From Gonatopus flavifemur (lineage: Eukaryota > Arthropoda > Insecta > Hymenoptera > Dryinidae), in contig JAFFJZ010000001.1 of assembly GCA_018340375.1 (NCBI GenBank), forward strand, positions 50,832,001 through 50,896,000: a stretch of 64,000 nt of DNA. The letters run 5' to 3'. This document shows, piece after piece, positions 22,601-32,163 of the stretch; the stretch's first letter is position 1; each line of letters begins with the position of its first letter. The translations under genes were made by a program, and so were the position numbers. The notes beneath the pieces were generated by a model, which was not told the DNA's origin, ran no database searches, and worked only from the letters and a program-made list of their open reading frames with translations.

Positions 22601-23648
22601 GTATTTACATATTTTAAATTAGAATTTTTTTCTCAACTAACCTTTGAAAAATGGTATACATTATTTTTTGAAGCGAAAGTTTTTCAAACCGTTGAGTCTG
22701 CTTTTTTCAAATATCAAAGTAACTATTTCATTCATTCATTTGTTTATTTAACGAGCATTAAAAACTGATACCATTATGCACGCAAAATGGATTCAAAACC
22801 GATATCATTATGCACGTAAATTGTATTCAAAACTGAATACTTTATGTGCTCAGAATGTATCCCTAAAATGGCGTTCAATATGAGTTCTTTTGGGTGGACT
22901 AGGTATTCTTTTTGACCTTCCATATGTTTTCATGTTTAGTCGCATAACGGGTGTACATGTTGATGTCTCATAGAATTAATTTGGATGATTCTGGGGATAC
23001 AAAATGAATTTTCCCAAAAACTGTTTTCTTCAAGAATTCTTTGTGAAGTGGTGGTGCTGTCTGGGCAAGAACTGAAGAATTTTTGTTCATGACGAATTTT
23101 TCAGTTTACGTACAAGAAAATTCCTGGTATCCCGGAATTTTTCCGTATTTTTCATGAAATTTCATGTTTTTCACTTCAATTTTCTAGTATAAATACAAAA
23201 ATTTTCTGGTACGTTTACTGGAATTTTCATGATTTGAATGTAATTTTTCTTTACAAATGTATAGATTAATTGCTTGTACTTCATTCATTCAATTCCTCCA
23301 AATGAGTGCGCAGAATTAGTTGAGCAACGTGTTAATTTCATGTACATAGAAAATCGTACTAATCAAAGTTGAAATCACTAATTTCGTCCAATCGGTTTCA
23401 GCGAAATATTTTTTTTACCAAGTCCAAGCATTGTGAGTCTCAGCTCAGATCCACCCTTGAATATCCCATTTTTATTCCAAAGTTCTGTAAAGCTCTCACG
23501 AGTTGAAGAAATACGGTTCCTTGTGGGAAAATTTTGAAAATTATATATAATTATATAGAATTATAATTTCTCCACGTGCAATTACACTGGTACTAGATGG
23601 AAAAATGTTTATAATAATGGAGCCACGGGTGCCAAGATTTGGAGCATA

Positions 23649-24504
23649 CACGGAGAGAAGAGAATGGTAATATTTACCATGCTAACATAGTATTCAGTCT
23701 GATTTTATATAAAATCGTGATTGTTACTATGAGAGAATAGAATTTTTCACCATTTTTTTGGTAATGATATACTCACGTAGAAATTCCGGTACTGAGCCGA
23801 TGGTGACGAACGGATCGGTACTGAAAAGGTATGGGCCACCAACGGTTGTCTGCCGATTGCTGATCGGTACTTAACCGACTTCATTTTAAGTTCGTGTCGG
23901 TACTGGTTCGATATTTGAATCAACCGTTTTTGACCACTTTTCCACCAATGTTGAATAAACAACGGCACAATTTTAGTACACAAGCGTTGGCCTTCAACGT
24001 TGATTCGATGCCGAACCAATGTGAAGAAAGATCTCGTGTACTTTGAGAGAAGACTTGATTGGCCACGTAGAAATTGACGAATGGTCCAGTACCGGCTGGA
24101 TACAGGCTGCCAGTTTGCAACCGTTGGTGGTCATCCTATGATGCCATAGTAATGCATTCAAAACCTTCCAAAGTTCCAACAGCGCAAATAACGGTCGAGT
24201 CAGAACCACACTGATTCCCAGTACTGAATTCATGTTGGTAACCGGTACCGGATCAGAGTTATTTGGCGTTATCATTCCGTAGTCCGACCGACACCAGCCG
24301 CCAACGGTTGCACCCTGACAGCCTGTATCGAGCTGGTACTGGACCATCCGTCAATTTCTACGTGGGTATATGCAGCATAGTAATTATCACCAGAAAAATG
24401 GTAAAGAATTCTATTCTCACACAGTAACAATCACGATTTTATATCAAATGATACCAAATGCTATGTTAGCATGGTAAATATCACCATTCTTTTCTCTCCC
24501 TGTG
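23649..24504. mobile_element. MITE interrupted by a second foldback
   Basis: The outer ends CACGGAGAGAAGAGAATGG (preceded by TA) and CCATTCTTTTCTCTCCCTGTG are inverted; both arms carry TTTACCATGCTAACATAG and CGTGATTGTTACT or complements. The host element is split at about 23771 by an inner element that ends at 24366. The right TA appears mutated to CA. Confidence 0.65.
23772..24366. repeat. Inner foldback, CACGTAGAAATT ends
   Basis: It begins CTCACGTAGAAATTCCGGTA and ends GTCAATTTCTACGTGGG, flanked by TATA. A third copy of the end, CCACGTAGAAATTGACG, lies internally at 24064, and pairs best with the right end. So this is either two overlapping insertions or a duplicated arm. The open frames inside follow the palindrome and show no protein family. 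Confidence 0.6.
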
Positions 24505-25615
24505 CATTCAAGTATATCAGAAAGAAATTCCAATTTTTCAAATTTTGGATGAACATTCTTGAACCAGTTCCCAAACGAAAATGTGATGATGGCTGAAATC
24601 GATTTTATAATGGGATCAGTGTTTTGTCCCAAGATCGATGCGGGGATGGAGCTCATCTTCTCAAAACTATGTTAGATTCTAAGAACATAAAATAATAAAA
24701 TACCATTAATTGAAGAAAAAATCAAAATACAGCAACAGATTTTATAAAACGACAATCATTGGACTTGAATTAATTTTCCACTGGAAAAATTCAATGAGTC
24801 TATTCACTCTTCGAACAGTTGTCTCGAATTCTGTACGAATTACCAAGAAAATTTCTCAATCACTTTCCACTATGTTGAAATGCGTGTTTCTATCTTATTA
24901 ATTATTCAGTTTTGTTTACTTCTTTCATTTAATCAACGATGCAAGTCAATTTCTTCCGTCTAATAACGGTGAAGGTATAACCATGCACTGACGAACTTTA
25001 TGCAACTGATTTCCTCCTGTGCACACAAAACTTACTTGCAACTCGCCCGGCGAGTACACGCTGTCTGTCGCTCACCTGTGCTGAATCGGTATCCGATGCA
25101 CCGGTTGCATCTATAATCCGGTAGTATTTAGATCAGTCATATGGAGGCCATCGATGCAATTACAATCTGCAAACCTGTATTCCTCTGTTTTGCATGTGCT
25201 TTTTTTGCATTCCATTGGTTTTATTTTGTTTCCTGTTCTCTGATCTCGGAATCCAATCATTGATGAATATTAATTTTTATGAAAAAGATCAAATTGCAAC
25301 TACACCAGGAAATATTTGGGGAACCTTTTCTTAACTGAACAAACATTTTATTGTTTTAATTAACGAGTTTCGTTGGTCAAATTTCAACAAAAGCTCGTTG
25401 TTGGAACAATAATACTTTTTTTTCATTGTAGGAGTCCGTTTTCACACTTCTGCGATATAGTAAAATTGAAGTCAATTAGAATGATAAAACCTGATTGTTA
25501 CGGTTTAATACATGTCACACCAGAATGATTAGTTAGCCAGATGTGTTGGGATGAAAAATAAATTAAAAGCAGGATTAAGCGACTGAGCCGTAATAATTTT
25601 ATACTATTACATTGA
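24505..25615. other. Spacer with candidate minus-strand promoter
   Basis: No coding exon was recognised. The interval contains a GC-richer patch near 25020-25150 described separately; otherwise it is AT-rich. Confidence 0.4.
25036..25115 (-). promoter_or_regulatory. Candidate core promoter and 5' UTR exon for the lipase
   Basis: Reading the minus strand, TATAGA begins at about 25115, and 33 bases later TTCAGCA (A at 25082) resembles the arthropod initiator. A strong splice donor, GCAA|GTAAGTTTT, ends a short exon at 25036. The next coding exon downstream on this strand is the lipase signal-peptide exon at 20491. The linkage is inferred from orientation and spacing; no acceptor just before 20491 is clearly favoured. 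Confidence 0.3.
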
Positions 25616-25952
25616 AGTGTGCACAGAGAAAAAAACTCGCAATAATATCGCTGAATTGACAATAAAATATTGTTATATATCAACCCACAATAAATATCGT
25701 AAAAATATGATCGTTATTATTGCTGAACTGGCAACAATATTCTATTGTCAACATTATTCACAATTCAAATATTCAGTTTTGCAATATCATGTGGTTATAT
25801 CAATAATTTATATTTACCTATTTAAAAGATATTACTTTTGACTGAGGAAACAAATTTCTCATCCAGATTTATGCCTACAAACATTTTGTTACGATGTGGT
25901 TTGATTCATATGTGAAGAAAAAGCGATTGTAAGTTTCGATGTTGGAAAGTTG

Positions 25953-26026
25953 CCTTAACGAGATTCGAACCCGGGTCCTTCGAGTGGGAAACAAAGCATT
26001 TATCTCATCAGCTGATCTCCAAGATG
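25953..26026 (-). tRNA. tRNA-like remnant (possible SINE head or tRNA pseudogene)
   Basis: On the minus strand an A-box-like AGCTGATGAGAT is followed about 35 nt later by the B-box GGGTTCGAATCTCG. CTTTG and CGAAG can form an anticodon stem around a loop containing TTCCCAC. The acceptor ends do not pair well. It therefore looks like a decayed tRNA or the head of a tRNA-derived SINE rather than a working tRNA gene. Confidence 0.3.
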
Positions 26027-26134
26027 ACAACTGAGTACTTGAATTGTCATTTATGGTAATCCTCGATCCTTGTTCAGAGTTAACGATGAAAATATATTCA
26101 AGACAAACATAAAATTGTGCACATTGAATGAATT

Positions 26135-26371
26135 CCCGAATCGAAAAATTTGGACGGTTTTGTCCTTTTATTTCATTTTTAGACTGATTTCGGAGATCAG
26201 TCTTTAGGCGGACAAAAACAGTACTCCTTCAGCGAGTAAAAGTGATTGAGGACAAATTCAGACTACAATCTTGAAAAAGTACTGTTTTTGTCCGCATTGA
26301 TCAACCATCAGGACAAAATCAGTCTAAAAATGAAACAAGAGGACAAAAACCGTTCAAATTTTTTATTCGGG
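26135..26371. repeat. 237-bp MITE with 8-bp duplication AATGAATT
   Basis: CCCGAATCGAAAAATTTGGA on the left and AATTTTTTATTCGGG on the right are inverted, with arms pairing for roughly 95 bp (GACGGTTTTGTCC, TTCATTTTTAGACTGATTT, GCGGACAAAAACAGTAC). Exact AATGAATT flanks both ends (26127-26134, 26372-26379). This is the pattern of an hAT-mobilised MITE. Confidence 0.82.
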
Positions 26372-28261
26372 AATGAATTAGGGTTTGAACCACAGGAATA
26401 AGGTTTGTCTATCAATCAGAAATTGGGATTGAGTTTTATGCTTGTGAATTCAAGAAAAACTTCATCGAAGAAGGGCTTGTAGAAGAATGTATATCACTTG
26501 GATATCATTTCTAACTGTCTCCTGGGGTGAATTCAATAATTTTTCACGGGAATAATCATAACGCTTTTCATGTTCAGAATATATGGCTGTTTTGACAATA
26601 AATGGATTTTGTTACGACAATTTTTGTTGTTGATTCTGTAATATTTATTGTTATCGCTGCTTGATATTGTTTCGTCAAGTCAACAATATTTATTGTGAGT
26701 TGGAATGGCAACTCATATTGTCATTTTAACCAGTGATTTTCAGCAATACAATTCTCGTTAACGAAACAATCTGCTGTTGCTGTAAGAACAACAAATTATT
26801 GCATAACCAGCAATCAAATGTTGACAATTCTTATATTGTTAGTTCTACCATACAAATTTTTCTCCGTGTGGGAATAACAGATTGTATATATTTTTTCTTC
26901 AGGAGCAGAGGATACTTATTACTTTGAAGAATATTGCAAAATTTCAATCAAACGGTAGACCATCGACAAAAATAGGAGATCCCTAACACACTCTTTCGAT
27001 GGCTTCTGAATATCGTGGACAACTGTGTTTTCAAAGCTGCTGTTTGAACATCCGCTTTTACGGTTTGGAATATCAATTGAAAATTCAATATCTTTGATCC
27101 TGGGCTCAAATAATTCCGTTTATATATCAGGTCGATGTAATGTAAAGTTCTCAATTGACTCTGCACATTAGTTCATTTCCCTCCATTTTCTAGGCTTCTG
27201 AATATTATCACGTTCAATACTATCCTCTTTGATTTCACCTATGAGAGAATTTATTCCGTTCATTTCAAAGCCTTAACCAGAACAAGGGTTCCTGTGGAGG
27301 CAGAAATCAAACGAGACGTATAGAGGATTTCATGCAAAATACATCGTCATTCATTCCACGAGTGCCTTTGAGAATTCGAGTTCGGTTTCTCTCAAATTCC
27401 TAAATTATTCCAGTGTAAGCAAAAAAAATGTATCATTCATGTCTATCTACGATAAACAAGTTTCATTAAATTCATCATTGAATTTTAAAAAAGCATTTGG
27501 TAAAATTCTAATTAGAATTCCGAAATCGTTCAAATTTAAAATAAATATAGTTAAACAATTGATAAACGATTGAACTGAACAAAGAAAAGCAACAATCAGA
27601 GCAAAAAATGAGACTGTTAATTGAATAATTCCTTTTTTCAATTAAATAATTCAAAATTTGCGCGCGTTGGGTGGGTTGACAATATATTCTGTGAAACTTC
27701 CCGTTTGAAGATTTGAAGCGACGCGTTGTCAATCCAAATGGTAAATTTATCCATTTTTTTTCCGTGTAGGAAAATAAGCTCAAGAGAACAAAAACATCAA
27801 AATGGTCATTTCAACGTTCGATGAATATTCTCTTGTGAGAAGTCTACTTGCAGGATTTGAAACCGGACTTGAAAAATACTATTGAATCCCATTGATCAAT
27901 CAAATTTAGTACAAAACTGTGAAAAGTAAAACTTACCTTCATCTTGAATATCAGCTTATTTGGGATACTGCTAAAAGTAGCCCTGTTTTTATTGAAAATG
28001 AGCACCAAAAACAAATGCCGACACAATGGAAAAGGCTGAGTTTCAGTAAAGTTTTCGAGTAAGATGCAGCCACATTCAGTGAAATTCGGCAACGGTAAAT
28101 AACCATTCACACTTATTCAAATTTATTGAAATCTATTGGATCCAGTTAAATCAATGGGATCCCAAGTCGAAAAATTGTAATACTTCTGAAAGCCTGATCA
28201 ACTCCGTAATACGCAACGATCCAGAGTTTGATTGGGTCGAAAAAAGGTTAACTCCGGTGCA

Positions 28262-28491
28262 ATCCAACATAGCTCAAATGTCTCAGTAATATCTCCAGGA
28301 CCCAGCAAACACGACTGTAGGCGTTTCAAAGGCCCAGTAACGGCTCTTCACCGGCATCACAGGGCCATCAGCGGGCCATTGAAGCGCCAGTAATCATTGT
28401 TTGTACGGGATATTCTACAACATTCTGGAGACATTGTAATATTGTCAGAATCTTGTGGAGATATAACTGAGACATTTGTGCTATGTGGGAT
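28262..28491. repeat. Second-level MITE inside 28161-28687
   Basis: ACATAGCTCAAATGTCTCAG on the left matches, inverted, CTGAGACATTTGTGCTATGT on the right, followed by TAATATCTCC and GGAGATATAA. The arms are about 35-40 bp. Confidence 0.6.
28311..28420. repeat. Third-level insertion, CCCAGCAAACACG end
   Basis: It begins CCCAGCAAACACGACTGTAG and ends GTTTGTACGGG. A related copy at 34305-34389 shares CCCAGCAAACACGA, CACTGGCATGACAGGGC-like and CCATTGAA blocks; another fragment near 60350-60415 shares ATTAATCATTGTTTGT. Confidence 0.55.
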
Positions 28492-28687
28492 GAGCTCTAG
28501 TAAAAATGATTATAGTGGTTGTTTAGCACCTTACAAGGCGCCTGCAGCGAAGCTAGTCACCAGAAAGGGTTTTGACATTAACTAGAAGGTGACTAGAACA
28601 TTTCTGCTAGGGAGGATGTTGAAAGCAAGATCAGGTTGAGAGAAGAGTGAAAAATTAAATCAAACCTGATTCGCTTTTTGACTCGGG

Positions 28688-29757
28688 ATTCAATGGGAAT
28701 TGAATGAGTTTGAATGATCATTTTCCGTTGCAAAGTTTGTATTAATTTTGTCAATCGATGGCTCTCAATAGATTCTTTTTATTAAAGCCATCATTGCTAA
28801 CTTTTTATATCGATTATTGCGTACATTATAGTTTCATCCTGAACGTTGAAATAGATGTGTGGGAAAGAATTCAGAATCTTCTAGAAAATTAAGTCATTCC
28901 GTCCAAATCGGATATCATAACAATGCAGAACGCTTCATACTAAACTCTTTCGTCATGAATATCCCATGAATGAAGTCATTTGGATACTGAGTATAATAAG
29001 ATCGAAGATCTCGAGCTATCATAATGATTTGCTGAAAGTGGGACTTCAATTGCAGTCAATACGGAATGCTTTCGCCTGACCGCGATAACTACGACCTCAT
29101 TCACAAATGATGTAATATTTCAACTCTCGCGACGTTGTAATACAATTGTAAATAATAATTTGGCGTATAGGTAGAGAGATGCCTCGTTGCCCGCACATCG
29201 TTGTAGCTTTCACTGACTCATTCAGATATTTACACTTGAAATATCTTCGATAAGCATAGTAATAGTTTTGGAAAATTTATCCTATGAGCAATTGAGAAAT
29301 CGATCTCATAATCATGTTCTCTCTACCATGCGTGATTAAGAACTTACGACAGAACTTGATATCTATGTCGATTGATATTTTAAATTTCACTTCATTCCGT
29401 TGCCAGGGGAAAATAATATTATTCAGGTGAATGTATTGAAACACGAAATAAGAACATTTCATACGCGGACAAGGTGAGACTGAATATTTTTCTCGACTTT
29501 GTTGAAGGCACTTATTGGCGCATGAATGTTGGTAAGCCCGGTCTGTAGCTGAAGTAGCCTATGCAGGAAATTTATCATGAAAAATTTGAGAAAACTTGCT
29601 GAAATTGTCGTATGAATACCTTGATCCCTAGTACATTGGAAGAAGAGCGATTCGAAAGTTTAGTAAATAGTCACATACACGGAAAGAACTCAAATAGTAA
29701 TCATTCTGATGTGCGAGTTTCAAAGTAGAATTAATCGTAACAATTACGATGTTTCGT
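28688..29757. other. Spacer without recognised genes
   Basis: AT-rich and without supported coding exons. A lone CACGGAAAGAACTC end near 29678, preceded by TA, suggests one half of an element whose other end is lost. Confidence 0.4.
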
Positions 29758-29758
29758 A

Positions 29759-30076
29759 CCCAAGCAGCAACAGAATTTCAAAGTATATACGAGATAGGAA
29801 CGTTCGTAGAATGTATGAATGAGATAAGAAGAACATATAATGAATGTTCATAGAATGTTCAAATGAGACGGTTTTAAATATACTTAGAACGTACATAGTA
29901 CATTCGAAATGTACGATATACCTTCAATCGACGTTCAATCGACGTACCGTCGTATATTAGATTACATACGTTCGATGAGTATGCATAACACCTATGAAAC
30001 GGTCTTATCGGAATATGCATAGAACATATTTCGAATATTCGAAGAACGTTCATAGTACATTCTGGTGCTACTTGGG
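29759..30076. repeat. MITE copy 1, CCCAAGCAGCAACAG ends
   Basis: CCCAAGCAGCAACAGAAT at the left and ATTCTGGTGCTACTTGGG at the right are inverted. The interior is full of GAACGTTC and TTCGAATATTCGAA palindromic hexamer-type motifs. Length 318 bp. A second copy follows after 14 bp. Confidence 0.75.
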
Positions 30077-30090
30077 TAGTGCTGACTACA

Positions 30091-30408
30091 CCCAAGCAGC
30101 AACAGAATTTCAAAGCATGTAGGAACTAGAAACGTTCGTAGAATGTACGAATGAGATACGAAGAACATATAATGAAAGTTCATAGAATGTTCGAATGAGA
30201 CGGTTTTAAATATACTTAGAACGTACATAGTACATTCGAAATGTACGATATTCATTCAATCGACGTTCGATTGACGTACCATCGTATATTCGATTACATA
30301 CATTCGATGAATATGCATAGCCCCTATGAAATTGTCTCATTCGAATGTGCATAGAACATATTTCGAATATTCGAAGAATGTTCATGATATATTCTGATGC
30401 TGCTTGGG
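30091..30408. repeat. MITE copy 2, tandem with copy 1
   Basis: Same length, orientation and layout as 29759-30076, with CCCAAGCAGCAACAGAAT and ATTCTGATGCTGCTTGGG ends. The two copies differ at scattered bases only. The 14-bp spacer is TAGTGCTGACTACA. A smaller relative with the same ends lies at 36534-36670. Confidence 0.75.
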
Positions 30409-30549
30409 CACTGTTGAAAATTTCTTGAATTTTCATTCATTTTTCAAGTACACTTGTGAATTAAATTTCCAATTCATGGTTATTGAATTAAGATTTCAAT
30501 CACATGTAATTAAATTTTCAATTTATGCTATATTATATTACTCATAATA

Positions 30550-30759
30550 CACTGAAAAAAAGATATGACTCTCACAGCTCTACTATTTATGTGTTCTTGC
30601 TGTCAGGAGGTATAAAGATGCCAGTATAGTTCCCACAGCCGAACGCGTCGCTATCATAGCAATCTGTTGGCTGTGGGAGCTATACTGGCATCTTTATACC
30701 TCCTGACAGCAAGAACACATAAATAGTAGAGCTGTGAGAGCCATACCTTTTTTTCAGTG
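30550..30759. repeat. Near-perfect foldback MITE with TA duplication
   Basis: TA flanks both ends (30548-30549, 30760-30761). The ends are CACTGAAAAAAAG and CTTTTTTTCAGTG. Each arm is about 91 bp and pairs with almost no mismatch (for example GTTCTTGCTGTCAGGAGG with its exact inverse) around a loop of about 28 bp. It would form a very stable hairpin RNA. Confidence 0.85.
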
Positions 30760-30789
30760 TAGTACAGTTTATTAACTGAATTTTCATCT

Positions 30790-31215
30790 GAATGTTATTG
30801 AAAGACTGACCGTGAAGAAGAGTATTTTTCAGCCTATTTTCTGGGACCGCGGGTTTCAGGTTCGAATGCATTCTAAAACATACTCTATGCTGATCATTTG
30901 CGAGGGTATACAATTTCCTGGTGAGCATAACGCTGGTTTTACGAGTAAAGTAGTATCAAATTTTGATCAAGATTGTATAAAAATCAATGAACCTCGATAG
31001 GTTTTTTATAGAAAAGAATCCATTTTGTCAAGGATCTATCGATTCCGTCGATTTCTTCATCTCCCAAATCAATGTTGTGCTCACCGGGAGATGGTATTCT
31101 CTTGCAAATGATCGACATGAGATATTTTTCAGAATGCAATTCAACCCGAAACTCGCGGTCCCAAAAGAACAGGCGAATTTTGCGGTCACTCTTTCAAGAA
31201 CTTTTTCAATCACAT
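30790..31215. repeat. Foldback with diverged 140-bp arms
   Basis: The left segment (30793-30935) and right segment (31080-31215) are inverted relatives. Shared blocks include ATTTGCGAGGGTATAC with GTATTCTCTTGCAAAT, and TGGGACCGCGGGTTTCAG with CCCGAAACTCGCGGTCCC. About 80% of positions appear to agree by eye. Non-coding. Confidence 0.55.
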
Positions 31216-31377
31216 GAGTGGAAGTTGCTTCCATCCCATGTGATTGAAGCTTCATGTAGAAATTTCTAACAGTGTACCTCGAAAACGAGTGATGCCTACG
31301 TTTTATGCGATTTTTCGTGATAGCAACTCAATCAGCGGTATGTTCACACCACGATGTTTACTGTTTCATTCTCTCCG

Positions 31378-31890
31378 TGTACTTCTCTCTAAAACTGAAT
31401 CAGTGGAATTCCACTGGATTGTAGTGATTAGTATACCACGACGAACCAGTGCATGAACACTGTGAATCAGTGAATATTCACTTCAGAGCACTTCAGTTCT
31501 AACAGATACATCAAGCCAAATTTAAGAAGTCTCATGCAAAGATATCTTTTTAAGAGAAAAAAACACTTCTAAAAGATTTCTATAAGATATCTGAGAGATA
31601 TAATCTCGGAAGAAAAGTTTCAGATCTTCTAAAAAATATCTTTTAGTTGTCTTTTAGAAGTAAGAACTGTTTCAGACATCTTAAGGATATCTTTGCATGT
31701 TGCATAAGACTTCTCAAACTTTTCTGAACAGTTCCTCAAGATATCTTGAAGACCAAAAGTGCCATGTGGGATCTAACTGCAGAATCAGTGAATATTCACT
31801 GATTAGGCAGTGGAATGCAACTAATTGAAATTAGTGATATACTTACTCATAACTGCGGAATCAGTGATACTTTACCGATTCAGATTTAAA
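31378..31890. repeat. Copy of the ATCAGTG-rich MITE, split by a second insertion
   Basis: The outer parts carry AACTGAATCAGTGGAATTCC on the left and TGATTCTGCAGT-type motifs on the right, like the element at 17506-17751. The middle (about 31505-31775) is unrelated and is packed with AAGATATCTTTT and its inverse, resembling the interior of 16507-16779. So one MITE family has inserted into another. Confidence 0.5.
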
Positions 31891-32163
31891 GAGTTGGTCG
31901 ATAAATTTGAACATTACTGAACTTCCAGCAATGTTTCATGAAATTTAACGAAACATTACTGAAATTTCGCAATACATTACTCAGTGTTGTTCAATCGTTA
32001 TTCTATAATACAATATTCATGGCCAAACTCCCTGTGTCGCTCAAGTACTAAACGTTTAGTAATCACTGAAAGAATTCTGTGAAAAAGTTTATGAATACAT
32101 TTTTTCACAGACTGGAGTTTTATTCACTTTCGTTACTCATATATAAAATTTATATACTAAATA

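Larger units (their letters stand above)
21092..23065. mobile_element. 2-kb non-autonomous element, CCCAGACAGCAC ends
   Basis: The left end CCCAGACAGCACTACAGTCC and the right end GTGGTGGTGCTGTCTGGG are inverted; the adjacent sequence is rich in GAATTC and TTCAAGAA motifs on both sides. No transposase frame was found. The interior contains an 8-bp-duplication MITE at 22101-22241 and an inverted repeat of TCTGAAAAA-type motifs. The end motif is shared with smaller copies at 10851 and 14894. Confidence 0.6.
25620..26860. mobile_element. Degenerate inverted-repeat element, CACAGAGAAAAA ends
   Basis: The left end CACAGAGAAAAAAACTCGC and the right end CAAATTTTTCTCCGTGTG are inverted. Both flanks contain recurring TGACAATA and CAACAATATT motifs in opposite orientations. 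A hAT-like MITE and a tRNA-like remnant sit inside. No transposase frame survives. Confidence 0.4.
28161..28687. repeat. Element with CCCAAGTCGAAAAATTGTAATAC end, carrying nested insertions
   Basis: The left end CCCAAGTCGAAAAATTGTAA and the right end GATTCGCTTTTTGACTCGGG are inverted. A simpler copy of the same family, without the insertions, lies at 60998-61212 and shares GATCCAGAGTT, AGATCAGGTTGAGAG and AGAGTGAAAAAT. Here the middle is filled by a second inverted repeat (28262-28491) that itself holds a third (28311-28420). Confidence 0.7.

Noticed and set aside
23747..24347. Several overlapping minus-strand frames of 66-117 residues
   Set aside because: They lie wholly inside the palindromic element at 23772-24366 and follow its inverted repeat; no domain is recognisable.
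29874..30436. Repeated frames with near-identical proteins
   Set aside because: They arise from the two tandem MITE copies and are not genes.
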